Assembly (NCBI GenBank): GCA_964626565.1
Contig: CAZVFX010000086.1
Location: forward strand, 1 to 30,805
DNA: 30,805 nt
Source: CAZVFX01 sp964626565
GTDB taxonomy: Bacteria; Myxococcota_A; UBA9042; CAIXZC01
Direction of reading: 5' to 3'
The stretch's first letter is position 1. Every line of letters begins with the position of its first letter. Below the pieces are notes generated by a model that made no database searches, was not told the origin of the DNA, and saw only the letters and a list, made by a program, of their open reading frames with translations. This document shows positions 12,829-19,594 of the stretch, piece by piece. Position numbers and translations under genes: made by a program.

Positions 12829-15800
12829 CTACCTGATCCACCTCGACCCGTAGCAGCCGTAGCCGCTGTAGTTGGAACACGGCGTACCACCGACCGCGTA
12901 TTCCCACCACATGTGGCCTTCGACGCTGCGCTGGCCGCCCTTGTTGCAGCCGTAAGAATCGCCGAGGGGGCCGTGCTGAGTCTGGGTGGCGCAGCCGTTG
13001 TTGGAATAGGTGTGGACTCCGGTGCACCACAGGTTGTCAGACTTGTAGCTGTTGTAGCGCCGCCAGTCCATGCCCGCGCCGTTATTGTTGCAGCACTTGA
13101 ATCCGGTGCCGCCGTAGAAATCGCAGAACCCTCCTTCCTTGCCTGATTCCCCGCGCAGCGCCTTGGCGATGTCCATGGTGCCGCCACTGATGATGGAAGG
13201 CGTGGATGAGCCGAATACATCGGTGAGCATATAGCCCGGGGCGTTGTTGTTGTAGCGGTGCTGAACGTGGCCGTCGCTGTACTTGAAGATGGCGTTGATT
13301 TCGATCGCGGACAGGCGCGCCGCAACGTTGGGGCTGTCGCCGAATACCGCAAGTGCATCCGGATTCCTCGCGGCCGGAGACCAGTAGGTACCGTCCAGCA
13401 TGGTGTTTCCGGCCTGCATCTCGATGAGGGTCCAGCCGCCGCCGTCGTAGTTCATCTCGCACCAGGTCTGGAATGCTGAGCCGTCCTGGTCCGGGTCCAG
13501 CCAATACGCTCCGCTGGTGGTGGCGGGTGAGAACTCCAACAGGTCCAGGCACGTGAGGGCCGGATCTGCAGCGATGAGGCCGTAGGACACCTCCTCGCAT
13601 CCGCTCTCCGCAATGCCGTCATCATCCATGTAATGGGCATCGCACTCGCCGATGGTGCAGGTGCCCGAAGTGCAGATGGACTCGGCGTTGGGGAGGTTGC
13701 ACACTTTCTTACATTCGCCGCAGTTGGCCACATCCAGGTTGGTGTTTACTTCGCACCCGGTACCCGGATCTTCGTCGCAATCGTCGTAGCCGGCAAAACA
13801 GTCAGCGATGTTGCACTCGCTGTTGACGCACTGCCCCAGGGCAAAATCGGGCTCACACGACTTGCCGCACTCACCGCAGTTGTTTTTGTCGGAAGTCAGG
13901 TCGTAAGTCTCGTCCACCGCCTGGTCGCAGTCGTTGTCCAACCCGTCGCACAACTCCAACGCGCCGGGATGCACGTCGGAATTCTCCTCGTTGCAATCCC
14001 CGGGCAGCACTGACCAGCCCGCGCCCAGCGCCTCGCACACACAAGCCGGCTCCCCACTGCCGTAGCCGTCCATGTCCGGGTCGGTATAGAACCAAGAACA
14101 TCCGGTGGCTCCCGGCTCGTCCACCTCATCGTCGCAGTCGTTGTCCACCCCGTCGCAAAGCTCGGTCGCACCGGGGAACACCCACGGGTTCAGGTCCTGG
14201 CAGTCGTCTTCAACGAGCGCCTTGTACAAACCCTGAGGCCAGCACAGACATTTTTTACCTCCCCCAAGCATGCCGTGCCCATCTCCATCTTGATCAAGGT
14301 AGTAGTCAGTGCACCCGGTCGCGTCTTCTTCGTCGATACCGGCCGCGCAGTTGTTGTCCACGCCGTCGCAGGCTTCGATGGCGCCGGTGTGGATGTCCGC
14401 GTTCAGCGGCGCGCAGTCCGTGATGTCAAGCTCGCCGTCGCCGTCATCATCCAGGTCTACGCAATCCGGCTTGCCGTCAAGGTCCTGATCATTAAAACCC
14501 TCATCCTTGACGCCGTCGCAGTTGTTGTCCAACCCGTCGCAAATCTCCGCTACCGCACCTTCCTCCGCATTGCAGACCTGAGGGACACCACCGATGCAAT
14601 TCAGCACCGTGTGCAGACAGATCCCGACACCACAAGTTGTGGAACCCAACTCCTCGTCCACCTTGCCGTCGCAGTCGTTGTCCTGGCCATCGCATGTCTC
14701 GGCTTCCGCACCTTCCATCGGGTCGCACATCTGGGGAACACCACCCGCGCAATTAGGCGCGGTGTGGTTGCAGGCGCCCATTCCGCAACTGCTCCAGCCC
14801 AGGTCCTCGTCCGCCTGCCCGTCGCAATCGTTGTCCAGGCCGTCGCATGTTTCCGCGGTGACCCCTTCCAGCGGGTCACACACCTGCACTACTCCTTCCA
14901 AGCAGGCCGGAACCGTGTGGAAGCAGACACCTTTGCCGCACGCCAGTTTGCCCAGGTCCTCGTCCACTTCGTCGTTGCAGTTGTCATCTATGTTGTTGCA
15001 TTTTTCAGCCGCTCCCACATGGATGTCCGGATCCAGGGACTCGCAGTCGGTAGCGTCGGAGTCACCGTCATTATCGTCGTCCGGGTCCACGCAGTCTTTG
15101 ATCCCGTCGAGGTCGTTATCGTTGAACCCCTCGTCCGCAGCGCCGTTGCAGTTGTTGTCCAGCCCGTCGCACTCTTCCGGTGCGCCCGCACTAACATACG
15201 GGTCGTCGGGCGCGCAGTCGGAATCGTCCGGGTCGCCGTCACCATCTGCGTCGTTGTCGCACGCATCCCCTACCCCGTCTTCGTCCTGATCCTCCTGCTC
15301 CGGATTGTGGACCAACGGGCAGTTGTCCTCCTCCGGCATCACCGCGTCCCCATCGATGTCGTCATCACATACGTCCCCTATTCCATCCCCGTCCAGGTCT
15401 TTCTGGCCCGGGTTGAAATCCAGGGGGCACAGGTCCATGCCGTTGGGGATCGCATCCCCGTCAACGTCGGGGTCGCAAATGTCTCCCGTACCGTCTCCGT
15501 CCAGGTCATCTTGAGATAGGTTGGCCAGCGCGGGGCAGTTGTCCTCGCCGTTGGGAATCTCGTCACCGTCCAGGTCACCGTCAACGCAATCCGCCACCCC
15601 GTCGAGGTCGTTGTCGGCAAAACCTTCATCGATGTCAAAATCGCAGTCGTTGTCGATGCCGTCGCATTCCTCATCCGCACCGGGGTAGACTTCAGTGTCC
15701 ACCGGGCCGCAATCAGCGGTATCCACAAAACCATCGTTGTCATCGTCATCATCTATGCAATCCGCCAGCGCGTCGGAGTCATTATCATTAAAGCCCTCAT

Positions 15801-17061
15801 CGACCACGCCGTCGCAGTCATCGTCTTTGCCGTTGCACAGCTCTTCCGCCCCGGGATAGACGCCCTGGTCAAACGGACCGCAATCCAACTCGTCCGCGGT
15901 CAAGTCGTTGTCGTCGTCCGGGTCACACGCGTCGCCGGTGGTGTCCAAGTCATAGTCGGCCTGGTCCGGATTTGGTTCGTAGAGGCAGTTGTCCTGAAAA
16001 TCCAGCACCCCATCGCCGTCCTTGTCGTTCTCCAGGCAGTCCGCCATACCGTCCTGGTCGGAATCGGGGAAATCCTCATCAACCAGGCCATCACAATCGT
16101 TGTCCTTGCCGTCACAAGCCTCGGGCAGCGGCTCGGGCGCGTCGCAGTTCAGCTCGCCTTGCGTGCATTCGTAGATACCGGAGCAGGCTCCCCACTGGTT
16201 CTCAATGTAGCAACTGTCACCCCCTGCCTCTTCGTCCACCTGGCCGTCACAGTTGTCATCAACGCCGTTGCATAACTCCTTGGCCGGGACCGTGGCGTCG
16301 CACGCGGTCAAACCTGAGCCAGTGCATAATCGTTCGCCATCGCAAACCCCGAAATCATTGGATATCTGGCATACGGTTGCAGCCTGTTCGTCAACGAACC
16401 ACTCCTGGCACGGGCACTCCTCCCCCTCCAACACACACTGGTTGCTCTCCTGCCCCCAGACATCGAGCACCTGCTTGCAATCATACCCTGAAGGGCAGTC
16501 CCCGGTCCCCATGCAGGTGGAGCCGCAGTAGTTGCCCGCGGGGCCGTAAGGAATGCACACGTCGCCGACGTCGACGCCGTTGGTGAGGCAGTCCGAGTTC
16601 TTTTTGCACGGCTTACACAGGTTCATTGCCAGCGGCGCGCAAATGTATGCTTCGTCAGGAAGGCTCGGCTGATGCTGAACGCACTCCCAGCCCATGGGGC
16701 AATCCTCCAGACAGCCGATGGTGCACTGTTTGCCCGCAGGAGTAAAAATACAGAAACCGGAATCGCACTGGTCGCCGGAATTGCACGGGAAGCCCAGGCC
16801 TCCCGGCTGCACCCCGGTCTCGCCTGTAGTTCCGTCGAGAGGATGCAAGTCCAACCCGATGTCAAAGACAAAGAAGTCCTCGCCAACGTCCTGCCCTGTA
16901 TCCAAGGGCGAAAGCTCTGCCTTTGTGTCGGGCGGAGTTGTGGTTGCCTCCTCGGCCAGTTCCTGTACATCGGGGAGGATGTCGTCTCCCTCGCTCGAGC
17001 AGGAAAGCGTGAGTGCAAGGAGTAGAGCAGTGGCGGTGAGCGCCCCGAGGGTTCGATACAT
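12829..17061 (-). CDS. MopE/TSP3-repeat lipoprotein with fibrinogen-like GGGW domain (gene 5)
   Basis: 1410 aa, paralogue of gene 4. The ATG at 17061 has GGAGGT upstream. The signal peptide ends LTLSC (Cys21). Then come an acidic tether, the shared Cys module (about 93-265, starting GFPCNSGDQCDSGFC), MopE and thrombospondin type-3-like repeats to residue 702, and three 51-residue repeats at 703-855. Unlike gene 4 it continues with further MopE units (GVDNDCDDEVDEPGATGC) and two NCGxCxxxC segments near residues 1060-1130, before a fibrinogen-like domain (about 1170-1410) with TWCEMNYDGGGWTL. The end of that domain differs strongly from gene 4 and is rich in Gly, Asn, Tyr and Cys, suggesting a different ligand. 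First gene of a two-gene operon with gene 4, divergent from gene 6. Role inferred: calcium-binding surface adhesin. Confidence 0.92.
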   Translation of the reverse strand: MYRTLGALTATALLLALTLSCSSEGDDILPDVQELAEEATTTPPDTKAELSPLDTGQDVGEDFFVFDIGLDLHPLDGTTGETGVQPGGLGFPCNSGDQCDSGFCIFTPAGKQCTIGCLEDCPMGWECVQHQPSLPDEAYICAPLAMNLCKPCKKNSDCLTNGVDVGDVCIPYGPAGNYCGSTCMGTGDCPSGYDCKQVLDVWGQESNQCVLEGEECPCQEWFVDEQAATVCQISNDFGVCDGERLCTGSGLTACDATVPAKELCNGVDDNCDGQVDEEAGGDSCYIENQWGACSGIYECTQGELNCDAPEPLPEACDGKDNDCDGLVDEDFPDSDQDGMADCLENDKDGDGVLDFQDNCLYEPNPDQADYDLDTTGDACDPDDDNDLTADELDCGPFDQGVYPGAEELCNGKDDDCDGVVDEGFNDNDSDALADCIDDDDDNDGFVDTADCGPVDTEVYPGADEECDGIDNDCDFDIDEGFADNDLDGVADCVDGDLDGDEIPNGEDNCPALANLSQDDLDGDGTGDICDPDVDGDAIPNGMDLCPLDFNPGQKDLDGDGIGDVCDDDIDGDAVMPEEDNCPLVHNPEQEDQDEDGVGDACDNDADGDGDPDDSDCAPDDPYVSAGAPEECDGLDNNCNGAADEGFNDNDLDGIKDCVDPDDDNDGDSDATDCESLDPDIHVGAAEKCNNIDDNCNDEVDEDLGKLACGKGVCFHTVPACLEGVVQVCDPLEGVTAETCDGLDNDCDGQADEDLGWSSCGMGACNHTAPNCAGGVPQMCDPMEGAEAETCDGQDNDCDGKVDEELGSTTCGVGICLHTVLNCIGGVPQVCNAEEGAVAEICDGLDNNCDGVKDEGFNDQDLDGKPDCVDLDDDGDGELDITDCAPLNADIHTGAIEACDGVDNNCAAGIDEEDATGCTDYYLDQDGDGHGMLGGGKKCLCWPQGLYKALVEDDCQDLNPWVFPGATELCDGVDNDCDDEVDEPGATGCSWFYTDPDMDGYGSGEPACVCEALGAGWSVLPGDCNEENSDVHPGALELCDGLDNDCDQAVDETYDLTSDKNNCGECGKSCEPDFALGQCVNSECNIADCFAGYDDCDEDPGTGCEVNTNLDVANCGECKKVCNLPNAESICTSGTCTIGECDAHYMDDDGIAESGCEEVSYGLIAADPALTCLDLLEFSPATTSGAYWLDPDQDGSAFQTWCEMNYDGGGWTLIEMQAGNTMLDGTYWSPAARNPDALAVFGDSPNVAARLSAIEINAIFKYSDGHVQHRYNNNAPGYMLTDVFGSSTPSIISGGTMDIAKALRGESGKEGGFCDFYGGTGFKCCNNNGAGMDWRRYNSYKSDNLWCTGVHTYSNNGCATQTQHGPLGDSYGCNKGGQRSVEGHMWWEYAVGGTPCSNYSGYGCYGSRWIR
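14497..14955 (-). repeat. Three tandem 51-residue (153-bp) repeats in gene 5
   Basis: Residues 703-855 of gene 5 are three units that align with the six-unit array of gene 4 (unit 1 opens LGKLACGKGVCFHT, against LGQLACGKGDCFHV in gene 4). Both arrays start at residue 703, so the upstream 702 residues of the two paralogues have the same length. Confidence 0.88.
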
Positions 17062-17091
17062 GAGCTACCTCCAATCGTTCTTCGGCCTTTG

Positions 17092-17120
17092 AGTGTACTA
17101 CATTTGAGTTCGCGTATGAA
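17092..17120 (-). promoter_or_regulatory. Putative sigma70-type promoter for genes 5-4
   Basis: On the minus strand TTCATA (17120-17115), a 17-nt spacer and TACACT (17097-17092) lie about 30 nt upstream of ATG 17061. Both boxes match consensus at 4/6. By-eye call. Confidence 0.35.
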
Positions 17121-17161
17121 CGGGAAACGCGCGTGGCCACAGCATGCGTACGACAACCCTC

Positions 17162-17190
17162 TTGTGCCGTGGGCTTTATCGTGCCAGAAT
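17162..17190 (+). promoter_or_regulatory. Putative promoter for gene 6
   Basis: TTGTGC (17162-17167), a 17-nt spacer and CAGAAT (17185-17190) precede ATG 17231 by about 40 nt. Match is weak to moderate (3/6 and 4/6). Confidence 0.28.
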
Positions 17191-17230
17191 CGCCTGCGGA
17201 CTGACTCATCCCATGGCTGCGGAGGTACGG

Positions 17231-18472
17231 ATGGTGACTAACAGGCCCTACAAGGTAGGCATATTCATCGATGGCGGGTTCTACAAGCTCGTACTGGCCC
17301 ACTACCTTCAAGACCAGCACAAAGGTGCGCTGCTTGATCCAGGAGCTCTTCTCGATTGGTGTAGGGGAGAGATTGCTCGCCGGGCCGAGGCCGTATCAAA
17401 CCTGTGCCGGATAGTTGAGGCGCGGTATGTGCGGGTCGCGGCTGGAGGCAGGATGGAAGGCGCTGAAGCCAGGCTCGAAGGCATGTTGCGCCGGGGCGGA
17501 ATTCTGGTCCAAGAGGCCCCCCGTGATGCGGGGCAGCGAGGTCTGGAGGTGGCCCTGTCCGTGGAGGCTCTGGACGCCACTTTGCGCCTCGGTCTCGACG
17601 GGGTGGTTTTGGTTGCCGGTTCCACCTCCTATCTTCCCCTTGCCCGCAAGGTTACGGCCGCGGGTGCGGCCCTCATGGTGTTGGGTTTTGATATCAGTGC
17701 TCCCGACCGTAAAGGCGGTTCCAGGCGCCTGCGCACCGCCACCGCGCTCTTGGACGAAGCTGCCTGGCCTGTGCCTATGGCTAAAGTCATCGCTGACGGA
17801 GCCGCGTCCGGCGCCCTGTTCTCCGGCGCGCCCGGGGTGGCCCCGCCTGCAGCGAAGCGAACCCCGGCACCGGCCCCGGCCGCACCGGAAGCCGAAGCAC
17901 CTTCGGGAACTCTCACCGGCACAATCGCCGACGTGAGAGAGCGTATGGGCTTCCTGACGGAGGACTGGAACAAGCGTCGCCTCTTCTTCCATTTTTCCGC
18001 CGTAGTCGGAGCCTCTCTTCATGACCTCCGGTCCGGAGACCGAGTCGAGTACGAACGAGGCCTCGACCCCCGGGACCGCCCGTGCGGTCTCAAAGTCCGC
18101 CCGGTCATCGACGAGGAGGCCACCAGTACCCCGAGTGCGAGCGAGGTGCCTGCCCCAGAGCCGGAAGCAACAACCGAGCCGGAAGCAACAACAGAACCGG
18201 AAACAACCGAGCCGGAAGTAGCTGCAGAGCCGGAAGCAACAACCGAAGCGGAAGTAGCTGCAGAACCGGGCGCAACCGAGCCGGAAGCAACTCCAGAACC
18301 GGAAGCAACTCCAGAACCGGAAGCAACAACAGAACCGGAAACAACTCCAGAACCGGAAGCAACAACAGAACCGGAAGCAGCCGAGGCGGAGCCCGAAGTA
18401 GCGTCCGACGACGAGCCCACCGCAGCCGAGCCGGAGCCCGCAGTCGCGCCTGATGACGCGCCGAAAGAGTAA
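17231..18472 (+). CDS. NYN (PIN-like) domain fused to cold-shock-like domain (gene 6)
   Basis: 413 aa, cytoplasmic (no signal). ATG 17231 has GGAGG 5 nt upstream and begins right before the domain; upstream in-frame ATGs lack a ribosome site. Residues about 7-190 form a NYN/LabA-type fold (VGIFIDGG with Asp14, then VVLVAGSTSYLPL). In family members this fold is a metal-dependent RNase with clustered Asp. Here the usual SGDxDF motif reads AGSTSY, so Ser131 and Ser133 replace both Asp. The VDVxLxxDAL helix reads LEVALSVEAL (Glu106, Glu112). Residues about 228-292 resemble a cold-shock domain: GTIADVRERMGF in the RNP1 region, LFFHFSAV as RNP2, then GDRVEYE. Residues 305-413 are a low-complexity PEPEAT tail. 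Likely an RNA-binding regulator with weak or no nuclease activity. It ends 15 bp from the convergent gene 7. Confidence 0.82.
   Translation: MVTNRPYKVGIFIDGGFYKLVLAHYLQDQHKGALLDPGALLDWCRGEIARRAEAVSNLCRIVEARYVRVAAGGRMEGAEARLEGMLRRGGILVQEAPRDAGQRGLEVALSVEALDATLRLGLDGVVLVAGSTSYLPLARKVTAAGAALMVLGFDISAPDRKGGSRRLRTATALLDEAAWPVPMAKVIADGAASGALFSGAPGVAPPAAKRTPAPAPAAPEAEAPSGTLTGTIADVRERMGFLTEDWNKRRLFFHFSAVVGASLHDLRSGDRVEYERGLDPRDRPCGLKVRPVIDEEATSTPSASEVPAPEPEATTEPEATTEPETTEPEVAAEPEATTEAEVAAEPGATEPEATPEPEATPEPEATTEPETTPEPEATTEPEAAEAEPEVASDDEPTAAEPEPAVAPDDAPKE
18150..18395 (+). repeat. PEPEAT-coding minisatellite at the 3' end of gene 6
   Basis: Imperfect 12-18 bp tandem units built around gaaccggaagcaac encode EPEATTEPEATTEPET and variants. 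Some neighbouring units are identical over 18 bp (around 18290-18325), a pattern open to slippage. It encodes a disordered acidic tail. Confidence 0.8.
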
Positions 18473-18487
18473 GTTGTTCCGGTTTTT

Positions 18488-19507
18488 CTATACGTTGAAC
18501 AAGAAGTCGATAATGTCGCCGTCTTTCACGATATAGCTCTTGCCTTCCGACCGGAAGCGCCCGGTCTTCCGCGCCGCGGCGATGGAGCCGGTGAGCAGGA
18601 AGTGCTCGTACGAAACTACCTCTGCGCGAATGAAGCCGCGCTGGATGTCCGAGTGAATTCGACCTCCGGCTACCGGCGCGGGCGAACCGGCTCGAACCGG
18701 CCACGCCCGAACCTCGTCTTCACCGACAGTGAAGAACGAGATCAGGTTGAGCCCCCGGAAGATCGAGCGCACCAGGCGGTGGGACGCGGGTGCGTCAAGG
18801 CCCACCGCCTCAAGGAACTCAGCACGTTCTTCCGGAAGGAGCTGGGCCACCTCCCGTTCCAACTCCGCACACACGGTCACCGCCTCCCATCCCCTGCTTC
18901 TGAGCAACTCCTCGGTCTGGGGCCACACCGGGTCCGAGAGGTCCTCTTCCGCCACATTTATCACCGCCAATATCGGCTTGGCAGTGAGGAATCCGTAGGC
19001 ACTGAGCAGCTTGTGCTCAGCCTCGATGAATTGCGCTGTGCCCAGGAATCTCCCCTCGTCGAGAATGGAGTTGAGTTGTTCGAAAAGACGAGGTTCGAAA
19101 CCCTTCTCGTTTCGCTTCTGCATCGCTTCGCGGCGACGCTCAACGATCATCAGATCAGCCAGCAGCATTTCATCGGCCATGCGGTCCAACTCCGCCAACG
19201 CGTTTTCGCTACCTTCCGGTCCCAATCCGAAAGCCCCGGCAACCAACACCAGAACTTCGAAGTTACGCACCGCGTTCAGGCGCTTGGCCATGGACTCGCT
19301 CGGACTGTCGTCCAGCACCACTTCCACAGTCGCAAAGGTAGTCTTGCGCGGCCGAAAGTAGCCGGACAGTTCGTCAACCCGCGGGTCGGGAACGCGTATG
19401 GTCGTAACTGAGCGTTTCCCCGGATGACCGGATTCCCCGCCCTCTGCGAGAGCTCCCATTACCGTTTTTGAGCCGCTTCCCTGGAATCCTACCAATGCCG
19501 CCTTCAT
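18488..19507 (-). CDS. YchF-like TGS protein with degenerate G-domain (gene 7)
   Basis: 339 aa; YchF/OLA1 proteins are about 363 aa. ATG 19507 has GGGAGG about 9 nt upstream. The C-terminal half is clearly YchF: LNLISFFTVGEDEVRAW, then GGRIHSDIQRGFIRAE and a C-terminus ending VKDGDIIDFLFNV (TGS domain, about 255-339). The NVxE nucleotide-base motif is kept (NVAEED, Asn184-Glu187). The N-terminal PDPRVDEL and ADLMIVERR segments also match YchF. The phosphate-binding loop reads GFQGSGSKT where YchF has GxPNVGKST, so Lys and Ser at positions 13-14 are swapped. The DIAGLVKG segment is replaced by LDDSPSESM, losing the switch-II Asp-x-Ala-Gly. YchF is a ribosome-associated ATPase; this copy probably binds partners but may not hydrolyse nucleotide. 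It could be a pseudo-enzyme paralogue of a genuine ychF elsewhere. Confidence 0.85.
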   Translation of the reverse strand: MKAALVGFQGSGSKTVMGALAEGGESGHPGKRSVTTIRVPDPRVDELSGYFRPRKTTFATVEVVLDDSPSESMAKRLNAVRNFEVLVLVAGAFGLGPEGSENALAELDRMADEMLLADLMIVERRREAMQKRNEKGFEPRLFEQLNSILDEGRFLGTAQFIEAEHKLLSAYGFLTAKPILAVINVAEEDLSDPVWPQTEELLRSRGWEAVTVCAELEREVAQLLPEERAEFLEAVGLDAPASHRLVRSIFRGLNLISFFTVGEDEVRAWPVRAGSPAPVAGGRIHSDIQRGFIRAEVVSYEHFLLTGSIAAARKTGRFRSEGKSYIVKDGDIIDFLFNV

Positions 19508-19524
19508 GCCCAACTGCCTCCCAA

Positions 19525-19585
19525 CAACACAAACTGGAGCGGACGTATAGCACAACCGGGAGCAATTGCGAACCAGTTTGTGTTG
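19525..19585. repeat. 13-bp perfect inverted repeat bracketing the gene 7 promoter
   Basis: CAACACAAACTGG at 19525-19537 and its exact complement CCAGTTTGTGTTG at 19573-19585 are separated by 35 bp. The whole putative promoter of gene 7 lies between the arms. The arms are AT-richer than the surroundings and no T-run follows, so a terminator is less likely than an operator or a recombination site. Confidence 0.7.
19544..19572 (-). promoter_or_regulatory. Putative promoter for gene 7
   Basis: On the minus strand TTCGCA (19572-19567), a 17-nt spacer and TATACG (19549-19544) give a start point near 19537, about 30 nt before ATG 19507. Both boxes match consensus at 4/6. The right arm of the 13-bp inverted repeat abuts the -35 box. 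Confidence 0.35.
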
Positions 19586-19594
19586 AGGAGCGGG

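Noticed and set aside
12810..13358. Upstream in-frame extension of gene 4 to 13358
   Set aside because: It would run through the 3' end of gene 5 and bury the signal peptide; ATG 12809 has a ribosome site and lipobox.
14275..15519. Long open frame on + (about 414 codons) antisense to gene 5
   Set aside because: Same cause as above: a mirror of Asp-rich MopE and TSP3-like repeats, with no independent evidence.
19525..19585. Intrinsic terminator for gene 8
   Set aside because: The stem is not GC-rich, the loop is 35 nt and no T-run follows on the minus strand.
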